Under the pieces are notes generated by a model. The model worked only from the letters and a program-made list of their open reading frames with translations. It ran no database searches and was not told where the DNA came from. From NCBI RefSeq assembly GCF_001422665.1, contig NZ_LMLU01000008.1:1-64000 (forward strand): a stretch of 64,000 nucleotides of DNA. Reading direction: 5' to 3'. Origin of the DNA: Arthrobacter sp. Leaf234. GTDB taxonomy: Bacteria; Actinomycetota; Actinomycetes; Actinomycetales; Micrococcaceae. The number at the start of each line of letters is the position of its first letter. Within the stretch, counting starts at the first letter, position 1. Shown in pieces: positions 32,925-41,657 of this stretch. The position numbers and the translations under genes were made by a program.

Positions 32925-34091
32925 TTAGTCCGTGCTTCCGGGCTTGGGACGGCTGGTCGGGCTCTTGGGAGGAGCCGTCCGGCCGGCAGGCTTGGGGGTC
33001 GCCGAAGGCTTCGGCGCACCCGGCTTGGGCATGGCGGACGGCTTTGCAGCCGCCGCCGGCTTGGGTGCCGCCGCAGGCGACGGCGCCGGAGCCGTGGCAG
33101 GCCTCGGGGCGGCGGGAGCTGCAGACGCCGGCCGCGGCGTCGTGGATGCGGTCCGCGGTGCGGAGGATGCCGGCCGCGACGCGGATGAGGCAGGGCGCGA
33201 CGATGCGGGGCGCTCGGTCGAGGTACGGGCCGGCGCAGACCGCGGTGCCGACGTCGAGCGCGTAGGAGCAGCCTTCGGTGCAGCAGCCTTCGGCGCTTCC
33301 GTCGTCGGCTCCTCACGTCCCGTCGCTTCGACCGCAGGAGCATCGGCAGTCGTCGACGCCGTCTCCGGCACCACCTCGACAACCGGGGCGGCGGGAGCCT
33401 CGGGCTCCGTGTTGACGGTGTACCCCTCCGGCAGGAGATCGGCGAGCGACTGCGTGAACGGTGCGTTGTCACTACCCGAGGTGTCGACGCGGCCGGTGTC
33501 GACACCGGACTTCGCAGCCTCGTTGGCGGCCTTCGCCTCGGCGCGCTGCGTGGCGCGACGGGCTTCGGCCTTCGCTTCGGCCTTGTTCTTCGTCGGGCCG
33601 ATGACCATGACCATGTTGCGTCCGTCGATCCGCGGTGACGACTCGACCACGCCGACCTCCGCCACGTCCTCCGCGAACTTCTGGAGCAATCGGATACCCA
33701 TCTCGGGCCGCTGCTGCTCACGACCGCGGAACTGGATCATGGCCTTGACCTTGTCGCCGGCTCCGAGGAAGCGGATGGCGTGGCCACGCTTGGTCTCGTA
33801 GTCGTGCGTATCGATCTTCAGGCGGAACCGGATCTCCTTGAGGACCGTGTTGGTCTGGTTCTTCCGCGCCTCGCGGGCCTTGACGGCCGCTTCGTACTTG
33901 TACTTACCAAAATCCATGAGCTTGGCCACCGGAGGCTTTGCCTGCGGTGCTACCTCGACCAGATCCAGGTCGGACTCGGCGGCAAGTCGGAGTGCGTCCT
34001 CGATACGGACGATTCCTACCTGTTCGCCGGCAGGTCCAACCAACCGCACCTCGGGGACGCGGATACGATCATTGATTCTCGGCTCGCTAAT
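32925..34091 (-). CDS. infC: Translation initiation factor IF-3 with long C-terminal tail, AUU start
   Basis: IF-3 binds the 30S subunit, rejects non-initiator tRNA and discriminates against unusual start codons. The conserved region begins [19 protein letters not shown], and the two-domain IF-3 core fills about residues 1-175 ([29 protein letters not shown]). No ATG or GTG lies close upstream in frame, but an ATT at 34089-34091 has AGGAG (34098-34102) 6 nt before it. The start is therefore probably AUU, as in E. coli infC, where it permits self-regulation. The C-terminal ~210 residues are a Pro/Ala/Ser/Thr-rich extension, doubling the usual 180-residue length. Downstream are rpmI and rplT. 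Confidence 0.95.
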   Translation of the reverse strand: MSEPRINDRIRVPEVRLVGPAGEQVGIVRIEDALRLAAESDLDLVEVAPQAKPPVAKLMDFGKYKYEAAVKAREARKNQTNTVLKEIRFRLKIDTHDYETKRGHAIRFLGAGDKVKAMIQFRGREQQRPEMGIRLLQKFAEDVAEVGVVESSPRIDGRNMVMVIGPTKNKAEAKAEARRATQRAEAKAANEAAKSGVDTGRVDTSGSDNAPFTQSLADLLPEGYTVNTEPEAPAAPVVEVVPETASTTADAPAVEATGREEPTTEAPKAAAPKAAPTRSTSAPRSAPARTSTERPASSRPASSASRPASSAPRTASTTPRPASAAPAAPRPATAPAPSPAAAPKPAAAAKPSAMPKPGAPKPSATPKPAGRTAPPKSPTSRPKPGSTD

Positions 34092-34389
34092 GTGTGACTC
34101 CTGTAGGTGCTCTAACCGAAACCGCCTGCAGACGGAAGAAGGCCTCCCATTGCATGCGCAATCGAAGGCCTCGGAAACCGGTACCGGATGACCGGAGGAA
34201 GCGTGAGCTTCCTGCACGTCCATCATCAGGACCGACCAGGGGACCCGGCTACCTGCAATGCTGCCGAAGGCTGCACCAGGCAAACGCGGGTGGGAGAGGA
34301 CTCCGCTTGCAGACCGGCCAGCTTCAGCGCGCTCCTTACAGAGCACAGCGAGTAACGATGACCGGTTGGTCTATGCCAAGCTTACCAGT
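34092..34389 (-). promoter_or_regulatory. infC 5' leader with hairpins
   Basis: About 300 bp without a gene. On the minus strand several structures precede the AUU start. One is a hairpin from two AGGCCT elements enclosing ATTGC/GCAAT (about 34140-34175). Another is GAAGC-TCAC-GCTTC (about 34198-34213), next to CCGGT/ACCGG repeats. This suggests a structured leader that could regulate infC, rpmI and rplT. No known leader family can be named by eye. The promoter is likely in 34360-34390 but is not clear. Confidence 0.45.
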
Positions 34390-34890
34390 ATGAACACGCC
34401 ACACGACAATCCGCCGCACTCCCCCGACACCGACGCCGCGGCCCCCACCCGGCGTAGCTTCACGGAGGAGAACCAGCATCCCCTGGACGGCGGCACGGAC
34501 GGTCACGGTGACGGGCACGACCGTGGTCCCGCGGACGGTCCGGGCGATGCCGAGCAGGACGTCCGGCGCCAGATGCGCGACATCTCCGAGGTGGCGGCCG
34601 TGGAGGTCATCGTCACGTCGGCCGTGCACCTCATGAGCGCGGCGGCGGTGAAATGCGGTCTGGGCCACGAGGAGAACGCGGAGCAGCTCAAGGATCTCGA
34701 CGAGGCCCGCAAGCTCATCACCGCTCTCGCCGGCTTCGTCACCGCTGCCGCGCCGGAGATCGGTTCCCAGCACGCCGGACCGTTGCGTGACGGTCTGCGA
34801 TCCCTCCAGCTCGCCTTCCGCGAGGCGTCGATCATCCCCGATCCGCCGGGGCAGGGCCCGGGCGAGAAGTACACCGGTCCGGTCAACTGA
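34390..34890 (+). CDS. DUF1844 family protein
   Basis: 166-residue protein, the C-terminal half of which is the DUF1844 domain (VAAVEVIVTSAVHLMSAAAVKCGLG, then DLDEARKLITALAGFV). The N-terminal ~55 residues are Asp/Pro/His/Gly-rich and disordered. Function unknown; the gene is found next to infC in many actinobacteria. Divergent from infC and followed by a strong terminator. Confidence 0.88.
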   Translation: MNTPHDNPPHSPDTDAAAPTRRSFTEENQHPLDGGTDGHGDGHDRGPADGPGDAEQDVRRQMRDISEVAAVEVIVTSAVHLMSAAAVKCGLGHEENAEQLKDLDEARKLITALAGFVTAAAPEIGSQHAGPLRDGLRSLQLAFREASIIPDPPGQGPGEKYTGPVN

Positions 34891-34919
34891 CGCATCGCGC
34901 CGCCCGCGAGACCTGGCAC

Positions 34920-34959
34920 GACGAGGGCCCGCACCGTTCGATCGGTGCGGGCCCTCGTC
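34920..34959. terminator. Bidirectional terminator, DUF1844 / MFS
   Basis: Perfect 17-bp stem (GACGAGGGCCCGCACCG with its complement) and a 6-nt loop TTCGAT, between the converging ends at 34890 and 35015. Confidence 0.85.
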
Positions 34960-35014
34960 ATGTCCGGCGGATACCCGGGCCGCTGCTCGATCCTCGCATC
35001 CAGCCGCCCGGATC

Positions 35015-36316
35015 CTACCGGCCGGCGTGCGCCGACTCCGCCGTGGCCGGACGGCGGGCCAGGTCGCTGACCGAGAACCCGACGACGCCGATCAGCGAGG
35101 ACACGACGCCGACGGCGATGAATCCGCCCCAGGGGCCCGTGGCGTCGATCAGCAGACCGGCGACGGGAGCTCCGAGCGCGACGCCCGACGTCAGTGCGGA
35201 CCCGTACCACCCCATCGCCTCCCCCCGCCGGTCCTCGGCGACGAGGTCCGCGACCTTCTCCGATGCAGCCGACAGGACCGGCGCACACAGCAGGCCGGCG
35301 GGGATGGAGAGGAGCGCGAGTTCCAGGGTCGAGTCCGCGAAGGCCAGGGGTAGGGTCAGGAGCGCCATGCCGAGCAGGAGGAGGGATGGCGGTACGGGTC
35401 GGTGGAGCGCCCCGTAGAGGAGTCCGCCCATCACGGAGGCGGCACACCACGCGACGAACACGAGGCCGAGTTCGCCTTCGTCGCCGGACAGCTCGAGCGC
35501 GGCGACGATCCCCACCTCGGTCCCCGAGAGCACGAGCCCGGCACCTGCTGCGACCACCATGACGATCAGGAGCGGGAAGGTCAGCCAGGGCAGCGCGCGG
35601 CGCACGCCCCTGCGGAGGAGCGAGGCTCTGGCTCCCGGCGACGCTCCGGTGTCCCGGGTGCCGATGAGATCGGCTGCAGCCTCTCCGACGCCGGACGGCG
35701 CGGCAGCGGGCACCGTGGCGGCGTCCGGCAGCTGCTCGGACCGCGTCGGCGGATTGAACCACATGAGGAACAGGCCGGCGGACGCGGTGGCGATCCCGAT
35801 CAGCGTCAGCCCGAGGACCGTCGAGACCTGCGTCGCGAGGACGACGCCGACGGCCGGTCCCGCCATGAAGACGACCTCCGTCGAGATCGCGTCGAGCGTG
35901 AAGGCGGTCCGGCGCCGGTCCCCCTCGACCAGCACGCCCAGCGCCTGCCGGATCACGGAGAACGCCGGAAGCGTGAACAGCCCGCCGACGAGCGCGGCGA
36001 CCAGGAGCCAGGGATAGGGCAGGTGCGGCGCGACGGACCAGATGACCGCCTCGGCGACGACCGAGGGGATCAGCGCGCGGCGCAGACCCGCACTGTCGAT
36101 ACGGCGTCCGCGCCAGGGCGCTCCGACGGCGATCCCGATGGTGACGACGGCGGCGACAGCGCCGGCTTCCGCATAGCCTCGATCGAGGGTCTGCACCACG
36201 TGGAGGGTCAGCAGCACACCGGCCGCGGAGTGCGGGAACCGGGCGATCATGCCGACGATCAGCAGGGTACGGACGGAGCGGATGCGCAGCAGGTCCCGGT
36301 ATACGGCGAAGTTCAC
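35015..36316 (-). CDS. MFS transporter
   Basis: 433-residue major facilitator with about twelve hydrophobic segments and a hydrophilic central loop (about residues 195-240). The first loop has GAPWRGRRIDSAGLRR, matching the MFS A-motif position between helices 2 and 3. Looks like an actinobacterial drug-efflux type carrier, but the substrate cannot be told. GTG start at 36316 with AGGAAG upstream. It is 27 bp downstream of the SseB gene in the same orientation. Confidence 0.9.
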   Translation of the reverse strand: MNFAVYRDLLRIRSVRTLLIVGMIARFPHSAAGVLLTLHVVQTLDRGYAEAGAVAAVVTIGIAVGAPWRGRRIDSAGLRRALIPSVVAEAVIWSVAPHLPYPWLLVAALVGGLFTLPAFSVIRQALGVLVEGDRRRTAFTLDAISTEVVFMAGPAVGVVLATQVSTVLGLTLIGIATASAGLFLMWFNPPTRSEQLPDAATVPAAAPSGVGEAAADLIGTRDTGASPGARASLLRRGVRRALPWLTFPLLIVMVVAAGAGLVLSGTEVGIVAALELSGDEGELGLVFVAWCAASVMGGLLYGALHRPVPPSLLLLGMALLTLPLAFADSTLELALLSIPAGLLCAPVLSAASEKVADLVAEDRRGEAMGWYGSALTSGVALGAPVAGLLIDATGPWGGFIAVGVVSSLIGVVGFSVSDLARRPATAESAHAGR

Positions 36317-36343
36317 AAGTCGTCTTCCTGGCCGACGCTCCCG

Positions 36344-37270
36344 TCAGCCCATGAGTTTGATGTCGAGCGAGTCGACCCGTTCCACGAAATCCGGGAGACC
36401 CAGAAGGGTGGACCTGAGGGCGGTGACGGCCTCGCGGACGCCCTCGGCGGGCAGTCCCGGTCGTAGCCGCACGTCCATCCGGAGTTCGGGGCCGGGCCCG
36501 CCTCCGGAGGCAATGCTACCGTCGGCAGCCCGGCTGAGGACGCCTGCGGCGGGCCGGAGAGCCACCGACAGGATCTCCTCCTGCCCGGCGGCGGCGGTCT
36601 CCACGAGCGTCACCAGTGCAGGGTCCTCGTAGGACGGCGTCCAGGCGACCTGCTGCGCCAGCGCCCACACCGCTGGGCGGCGGACGACGACGGTCAGTGC
36701 GGCGCCGGGATCGAGCACCAGGAGTTCGGCGCCGTCGGCGGCCGCCGCGAGGGCGGCCCTGGAGGCATAGGCCGCGACGGGCCGTGCCTCCGGATGCCAG
36801 CGCTCGAGGGCCCCGGTGGAGGAGAAGACCGGCAGCGCCTTCCGGCCGTCGGGCGCCGTGAGCGTCACGAGCGCCATGTCGGCCTCCTTGTCGGAGTGCA
36901 GAGCGCCCCGCGGTCCCGCGGCACCGGCCGCACCATCGGCTTCCCCCGCGACGGTGAGCTGCGCGACGATCGGGATGAAGACGCGCGCCGTGGCGAGTGC
37001 TGCGAGGACCCGGCGCTCACCCGGACCCGGCTGGTCCACCGGCCCGTCCGTCGCCGCCGGACCCCCGAGCAGGCCGGCCACGGCCGCGGCCAGACCTGGA
37101 TCGGCGGACCCGTCGTCGTCGTCGAACGCGTGGAGTGGGTTGTCAGGGCCGGACAGGTCCCGTCCGGCCCATGGACGGCCCGCGGAGTCCGCGGTGTTCC
37201 CGCCCTCGGCGCCGTGCTGACGGCCGGCGAGGGCCGCGGCGATATGTGCGGGGAGGCGCCTGGCCGTCAC
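36344..37270 (-). CDS. SseB family protein
   Basis: 308-residue protein with an SseB N-terminal-type domain. [14 protein letters not shown] and [20 protein letters not shown] are the recognisable core, and [12 protein letters not shown] closes the protein. Function unknown. The start overlaps the end of priA by 4 bp, so it is translated with the histidine genes. This priA-SseB neighbourhood is common in actinobacteria. Confidence 0.88.
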   Translation of the reverse strand: MTARRLPAHIAAALAGRQHGAEGGNTADSAGRPWAGRDLSGPDNPLHAFDDDDGSADPGLAAAVAGLLGGPAATDGPVDQPGPGERRVLAALATARVFIPIVAQLTVAGEADGAAGAAGPRGALHSDKEADMALVTLTAPDGRKALPVFSSTGALERWHPEARPVAAYASRAALAAAADGAELLVLDPGAALTVVVRRPAVWALAQQVAWTPSYEDPALVTLVETAAAGQEEILSVALRPAAGVLSRAADGSIASGGGPGPELRMDVRLRPGLPAEGVREAVTALRSTLLGLPDFVERVDSLDIKLMG

Positions 37271-38025
37271 GCGTCCGCGCCGGGCATTCCCGCCACGTCG
37301 AGGGCCTGCGGGAGCGTGAAGGCACCGGCGTAGAGCGCCTTCCCGACGATCGCGCCCTCCAGGCCGTGCGGCACGAGGTCCCGCAGTGCGGCGATGTCAT
37401 CGAGGCTCGAGATGCCACCGGAGGCGACGACGGGTCGCGTGGTCCGGGCGAGGACCTGCTGGAGGAGTTCGAGATTCGGTCCGCGCAGGGTTCCGTCCTT
37501 CGTCACGTCGGTGACCACGTAGCGGGCACAGCCGGCATCCTCGAGCCGCTGCAGCACCTCCCACAGGTCACCACCCTCCTCGGTCCAGCCGCGGGCCGCG
37601 AGCGTAGTGCCGCGGACATCGAGGCCCACGGCGACGGCGTCGCCGTAGCGCGCGATGGCGAGTTGGGTCCACTCGGGATTCTCGAGCGCTGCGGTGCCCA
37701 GATTGACGCGCGTCGCGCCCAGTTCCAGCGCGGCATCCAGCGAGACGTCGTCCCGGATACCGCCCGAGAGCTCCACCTTGATGTCGAGGTTGCGGACCAC
37801 GCGTTCGAGGAGGTCCTTGTTCGAACCACGCCCGAAAGCGGCGTCGAGGTCGACCAGGTGCACCCACTCGGCGCCCGCCTCCTGCCAGGCGAGGGCGGCG
37901 TCGAGCGGATCGCCGTAGCTGGTCTCGCTACCGGCTTCGCCCTGCACGAGGCGCACGGCCTGGCCGTCGGCGACGTCGACGGCCGGAAGGAGTTCGAGCG
38001 TGGGTGATTCGGTGAAGGGGCTCAT
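37267..38025 (-). CDS. priA: Phosphoribosyl isomerase A (HisA/TrpF bifunctional)
   Basis: (beta-alpha)8 barrel isomerase. In actinobacteria PriA carries out both the ProFAR isomerase step of histidine synthesis and the PRA isomerase (TrpF) step of tryptophan synthesis. The first-half phosphate and catalytic motif is [19 protein letters not shown] with the catalytic Asp. [17 protein letters not shown] and the second-half [15 protein letters not shown] with the second catalytic Asp follow, then the phosphate-binding [12 protein letters not shown]. The 252-residue length is typical. Bifunctionality is inferred from taxon. Confidence 0.93.
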   Translation of the reverse strand: MSPFTESPTLELLPAVDVADGQAVRLVQGEAGSETSYGDPLDAALAWQEAGAEWVHLVDLDAAFGRGSNKDLLERVVRNLDIKVELSGGIRDDVSLDAALELGATRVNLGTAALENPEWTQLAIARYGDAVAVGLDVRGTTLAARGWTEEGGDLWEVLQRLEDAGCARYVVTDVTKDGTLRGPNLELLQQVLARTTRPVVASGGISSLDDIAALRDLVPHGLEGAIVGKALYAGAFTLPQALDVAGMPGADA

Positions 38026-38087
38026 GGGTGCGGTGTCTGCTTTCGTCGGTACGGGAGGACGCGGGGGGGCGATGGACGGGTGCCCGG

Positions 38088-38246
38088 TCAGTCGCCGGGA
38101 AGGGTGAAGAGGTAGGCAGCGACGAGCGAGAGGCCCGCCAGGACGAGGAAGGCGATCCAGACCCATCGGGGGAAGTCCTGCCCCCGGAGCGAGAAGGCAC
38201 CACCGATCAGGAGGCCGGCCACCCCCATCAGCACGAGGCTCAGCAC
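38088..38246 (-). CDS. Small two-helix membrane protein
   Basis: 52-residue hydrophobic protein, GTG start at 38246, 4 bp after the hisH stop. Two predicted membrane segments (about 1-16 and 28-47) are separated by a short loop with RGQDFPRW. It lies between hisH and priA in the same direction, as small membrane proteins do in other actinobacterial his clusters. Function unknown. Confidence 0.7.
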   Translation of the reverse strand: MLSLVLMGVAGLLIGGAFSLRGQDFPRWVWIAFLVLAGLSLVAAYLFTLPGD

Positions 38247-38250
38247 GCGG

Positions 38251-38889
38251 TCACCGCAGGCCGTCGATCCAGTTCCGCAGGAGGTGCGCCCCTGCGTCAC
38301 CCGACTTCTCGGGGTGGAACTGGGTGGCGCTGAGGGGTCCGTTCTCGACGGCGGCGATGAACGGACCACCGTGGTTCGACCACGTGACCTGGGGAGGCTT
38401 CATGGCGGGCTGCGTCACGTCGAAGGACCAGTCCTGCACGCCGTAGGAGTGGACGAAGTAGAAGCGCTCGTCGCGGATGCCGTCGAACAGGACGGTGTCC
38501 TCCGGCGCCTGGACGGTGTTCCATCCCATGTGCGGGACCACGTCGGCCTTGAGCCGCTCGACGACTCCGGGCCACTCGGCCATCCCGGGCGTCCGGACAC
38601 CGTGCTCCACCCCTTCGTCGAACAGGACCTGGAGCCCGACGCAGATGCCGAGTACCGGCCGACCTCCGGCGACCCGGCGGCCGATCATGCGCAGGGCATC
38701 GACGTCCTTCAGGCCCTTCATCACGGCCTGGAACGCGCCCACCCCGGGCACCAGCAGCCCGTCGGCGTTCAGGACGTCGTCCGGCTTGGCGCTAAGGAGG
38801 ACCTCCGCGCCCACGTGCTCGAGGGCACGCACCACCGAACGGACGTTGCCGGAGCCGTAGTCCAGGACGGTGACGGTCCGCGCACTCAC
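38251..38889 (-). CDS. hisH: Imidazole glycerol phosphate synthase, glutaminase subunit
   Basis: Class I glutamine amidotransferase supplying ammonia to HisF. The oxyanion and nucleophile motifs are [11 protein letters not shown] and [14 protein letters not shown] (nucleophilic Cys). The His-Glu pair is in TQFHPEKSG. The 212-residue product has standard length. GTG start overlapping the hisB stop by 4 bp. Its partner HisF is not in this window. Confidence 0.96.
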   Translation of the reverse strand: MSARTVTVLDYGSGNVRSVVRALEHVGAEVLLSAKPDDVLNADGLLVPGVGAFQAVMKGLKDVDALRMIGRRVAGGRPVLGICVGLQVLFDEGVEHGVRTPGMAEWPGVVERLKADVVPHMGWNTVQAPEDTVLFDGIRDERFYFVHSYGVQDWSFDVTQPAMKPPQVTWSNHGGPFIAAVENGPLSATQFHPEKSGDAGAHLLRNWIDGLR

Positions 38890-39503
38890 AGGGCCCCCTT
38901 GGTGGACGGGATGCCCTCGACCCGCGGGTCGGGCTCGACGGCGGCGCGGAGCGCCCGGGCGAGGGCCTTGAACTGCGCTTCGACGATGTGGTGGGGATCC
39001 CGGCCGGCGATCACCGTGACGTGGAGGCAGATCCGGGCGTGCAGCGCTATCGCCTCCAGCACGTGGCGCGTCAGCGATCCCGTGAAGTGCCCGCCGATCA
39101 GGTGGTACTCCAAGCCCGCGGGCTCTCCGCCGTGCACGAGGAAGGGGCGGCCGGAGATGTCCACGACGGCGTTCGCCAGCGCCTCGTCGAGCGGTACGGT
39201 CGCCTCGCCGAAGCGGCGGATCCCGGCTTTGTCGCCGAGCGCGACGAGCAGGGCCTCGCCGATCGCGATGGCGGTGTCCTCCACGGTGTGGTGCACGTCG
39301 ATGTGCGTGTCGCCGGACGACCGGATGGTGAGATCGATGAGTGAGTGCTTCGACAGCGCCGTCAGCATGTGGTCGAAGAACGGGACCGTCGTGTCGATGG
39401 TGGACACGCCGGTGCCGTCCAGGTCCAGTTCCACGAGCACGCTGGACTCACTGGTGACGCGCTGGATCCGGGCCGTGCGGCCGCGGGGGGCATCTGCAGT
39501 CAT
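38886..39503 (-). CDS. hisB: Imidazoleglycerol-phosphate dehydratase
   Basis: Mn-dependent dehydratase of histidine synthesis. Metal-binding motifs [17 protein letters not shown] and [16 protein letters not shown], plus [13 protein letters not shown], are present in the 205-residue product. It is the monofunctional form, without the phosphatase domain. ATG 39503 has AGAAGGA 5-6 nt upstream. Between hisC (138-bp gap) and hisH. Confidence 0.96.
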   Translation of the reverse strand: MTADAPRGRTARIQRVTSESSVLVELDLDGTGVSTIDTTVPFFDHMLTALSKHSLIDLTIRSSGDTHIDVHHTVEDTAIAIGEALLVALGDKAGIRRFGEATVPLDEALANAVVDISGRPFLVHGGEPAGLEYHLIGGHFTGSLTRHVLEAIALHARICLHVTVIAGRDPHHIVEAQFKALARALRAAVEPDPRVEGIPSTKGAL

Positions 39504-39641
39504 GTCATTCCTTCTGTGCGCTGCCGGGCTTCCGGGCGCTGGTCGGCGAATCAGGCGCAGGGGCCGGCCCAACTCCGCCCAATGGACGGGTGCCGCGATC
39601 CTGCCCTTCAAGTCTAGGAGAACAGGCGGGGCCGCGAAGCC

Positions 39642-40736
39642 CTACAGGAGGTTCTTCAGCGCCGAGAGGAAGAGGGTCGTCTCCTCCTCGGTCCCGGCCG
39701 TCACCCGCAGCGACCCCGGTATGCCGACGTCACGGATCAGCACCCCGGCCGCCAGCAGGCCTTCCCAGACACGGTGCGGGTCGTCGAGGCCCGTGAAGAA
39801 GACGAAGTTCGCGTCGGACGGCGCCGGCGTCAGCCCGAGCCGCTGCAGTTCCACCACGATCCGGTCCCGCTGCACCTTGATCGCCTCGACGTTGGACAGC
39901 AGCGTGGCGGCGTGGGTCAGGGCCGCATTGGCCGCCGCCTGCGTGATCGCGGAGAGGTGGTACGGGAGGCGCACCAGGCGGAGGGCGTCGGTGATCTCCG
40001 GTGCGGCGGCGAGGTAACCGATCCTGGCCCCGGCCAGGGCGAACGCCTTGCTCATGGTCCGCGAGACGAGCAACCGGGGCCGACCGGGCAGCAGGGTCAG
40101 GGCGCTGGCCGTCCCCTCCTGGGCGAACTCGCCGTAGGCCTCGTCCACGATCACGATCGCCCGGGAATCCTTCCCTGCCTCGTAGACCGCCTCGACGACC
40201 TCCAGCCCGAGCGCCGTCCCGGTCGGGTTGTTCGGGGAGCAGAGGAACACGATGTTGGCGCCGGAGTCCCGCACGGCCCGCGCCGTGGCGTCGGGCGTCA
40301 TGGCATAGGCCGCGTCGCGTGGTGCGGTGACGTACCGGGTCCCGGTCCCGCTGGCCAGCAGCGGATACATCGAATAGGTGGGAGGAAAGCCGATCGCCGT
40401 CCGCCCCGGCCCCCCGAATGCCTGGAGGATCTGCTGCAGCACCTCGTTGGAACCATTGGCCGCCCAGAGCTGGTCCGGCGTGAGCCCGTGGCCGAGGTAG
40501 CGGGCGAGGTTCGTCCGCAGCTCGGTGAACTCGCGGTCCGGGTAACGGTTCAATCCCTGCGCGGCCGCATCCACGGCGGCGACGATCGCTGCATGCACGT
40601 CGGCCGGAACACCGAAGGTGTTCTCGTTCACGTTCAGGAGGACCGGAACATCGAGTTGTGGCGCGCCGTACGGGTGCAGCCCCACGAGATCGTCACGGAG
40701 GGGCAGGTTCGCTAGGGCGTCGACGGTTGAAGGCAC
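39642..40736 (-). CDS. hisC: Histidinol-phosphate aminotransferase
   Basis: PLP-dependent fold-type I aminotransferase for the seventh step of histidine synthesis. The substrate-binding NENTFGVP is near residue 36, then ANGSNEVLQQIL, CSPNNPTGT, the PLP Asp in IVDEAYGEF, and the Schiff-base Lys in SRTMSKAFALAGARIGY. 364 residues. GTG start at 40736; TAAACT (40743-40748) ends 6 nt upstream, indicating a leaderless mRNA that starts the his segment hisC-hisB-hisH-x-priA-SseB. hisD is not present upstream. Confidence 0.95.
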   Translation of the reverse strand: MPSTVDALANLPLRDDLVGLHPYGAPQLDVPVLLNVNENTFGVPADVHAAIVAAVDAAAQGLNRYPDREFTELRTNLARYLGHGLTPDQLWAANGSNEVLQQILQAFGGPGRTAIGFPPTYSMYPLLASGTGTRYVTAPRDAAYAMTPDATARAVRDSGANIVFLCSPNNPTGTALGLEVVEAVYEAGKDSRAIVIVDEAYGEFAQEGTASALTLLPGRPRLLVSRTMSKAFALAGARIGYLAAAPEITDALRLVRLPYHLSAITQAAANAALTHAATLLSNVEAIKVQRDRIVVELQRLGLTPAPSDANFVFFTGLDDPHRVWEGLLAAGVLIRDVGIPGSLRVTAGTEEETTLFLSALKNLL

Positions 40737-40742
40737 CCATCC

Positions 40743-40748
40743 AGTTTA
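40743..40748 (-). promoter_or_regulatory. Putative -10 of hisC (leaderless)
   Basis: TAAACT on the minus strand, 6 nt before the GTG at 40736. Confidence 0.5.
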
Positions 40749-40842
40749 AGCGACGGCTTCTCCACCGACGAATGCGACGGGACCCCGTCAGGAGCATCGG
40801 ACCTTCGGGCCGGCACCTCCGGGGGAATCCGGACGGAGCGAT

Positions 40843-41340
40843 TCAGCCCCGAGCCGGGATGGAGAGGCTCTGACCCGCGTGGATCACCGACGTGCGCAGA
40901 TTGTTCAGCTCCACCATCTCGCCGACGACCTGACGTGTGTCACGCTCCGGCGCGTACTGGACGGCCAGGTCCCAGAGTGTCTCGCCCGCCGCGACATCGA
41001 CCTGGACCACGGCTGACGGCGCAGGAGCGTCCACCCCGGCCTGCGCCTGTGATGTGAGGAACGCTCCGAGGAGGACCAGCGCCGCGACACCGAGGGCGAT
41101 GGGCAGGCCCACCAGCAGCAGGCGTCCGCGCCTCGTCAGTGTGAGCGGCCGTGCTGCCGGTGGCGTGTCGTTGACGGTGCCTTCGGAACCCGAGAAGCCC
41201 GTAGTCCGCTGCGTGGACGTACGGACCCGGGCAGGATCGGCGTCGAGCGTCGAGGGAACGACCCGGAGATGGGATACCGCCCGTGCAGGCGTCAGCGCCC
41301 ACAGCGCCGTGCTGCCGTGCAGAACTGTTGCTTCAGCCAT
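40843..41340 (-). CDS. LysM protein divergent from lexA, candidate SOS division inhibitor
   Basis: 165-residue membrane-anchored LysM protein. Residues ~1-65 are cytosolic, about 70-95 form one membrane helix (LLVGLPIALGVAALVLLGAF), and the LysM domain (about 110-160, VAAGETLWDLAVQYA to GQSLSIPARG) would face the cell wall. Position next to lexA, topology and SOS boxes match M. tuberculosis Rv2719c and the functionally analogous B. subtilis YneA. Both are SOS-induced proteins that halt division. ATG 41340 is favoured over ATG 41346 because AGAGGG lies at proper distance. The division role is inferred from context. Confidence 0.85.
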   Translation of the reverse strand: MAEATVLHGSTALWALTPARAVSHLRVVPSTLDADPARVRTSTQRTTGFSGSEGTVNDTPPAARPLTLTRRGRLLLVGLPIALGVAALVLLGAFLTSQAQAGVDAPAPSAVVQVDVAAGETLWDLAVQYAPERDTRQVVGEMVELNNLRTSVIHAGQSLSIPARG

Positions 41341-41360
41341 GCCCATTCCCTCTTTCTTCG

Positions 41361-41366
41361 AATGTA
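41361..41366 (-). promoter_or_regulatory. Putative -10 of the LysM gene
   Basis: TACATT on the minus strand. The matching -35 position falls at the edge of the LexA box at 41387-41406, so LexA would block this promoter. Confidence 0.5.
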
Positions 41367-41386
41367 CGGACCCGCCCGATCAGCGT

Positions 41387-41406
41387 GTTCGAACACATGT
41401 TCTAAT
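41387..41406. promoter_or_regulatory. LexA (SOS) box 1
   Basis: Core GAACACATGTTC at 41391-41402, extended as TTCGAACACATGTTCTAA. Placed nearer the LysM gene in the divergent region. Confidence 0.9.
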
Positions 41407-41456
41407 TCGTCTGGTCCTATTTCTAGCACTCAGCGACGACCGCTGTCGAGACTCGC

Positions 41457-41472
41457 TCGAACATATGTTTGA
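41457..41472. promoter_or_regulatory. LexA (SOS) box 2
   Basis: TCGAACATATGTTTGA, one mismatch from the palindromic consensus. It overlaps the lexA -35 hexamer (41469-41474), giving autorepression. Confidence 0.88.
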
Positions 41473-41497
41473 TAAGTGCCCCGGTCTGTCCTAGCGT
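41469..41497 (+). promoter_or_regulatory. lexA promoter
   Basis: TTGATA (41469-41474), exact 17-bp spacer, TAGCGT (41492-41497). The -35 lies inside LexA box 2. Confidence 0.75.
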
Positions 41498-41657
41498 GAA
41501 CGTGACAGGAGAACACCGGTGACGTCGCTGCTTCCGCGTAACGACGGCCCCGATGAACCCAAGACAATCACCCGCCACTGACACAATCGCTTCCGGGACG
41601 ACCGGAGGCGCGAGGGCGGAACCGACGGGACGGACAGTCCCAGGCGAAAGGCTCACC

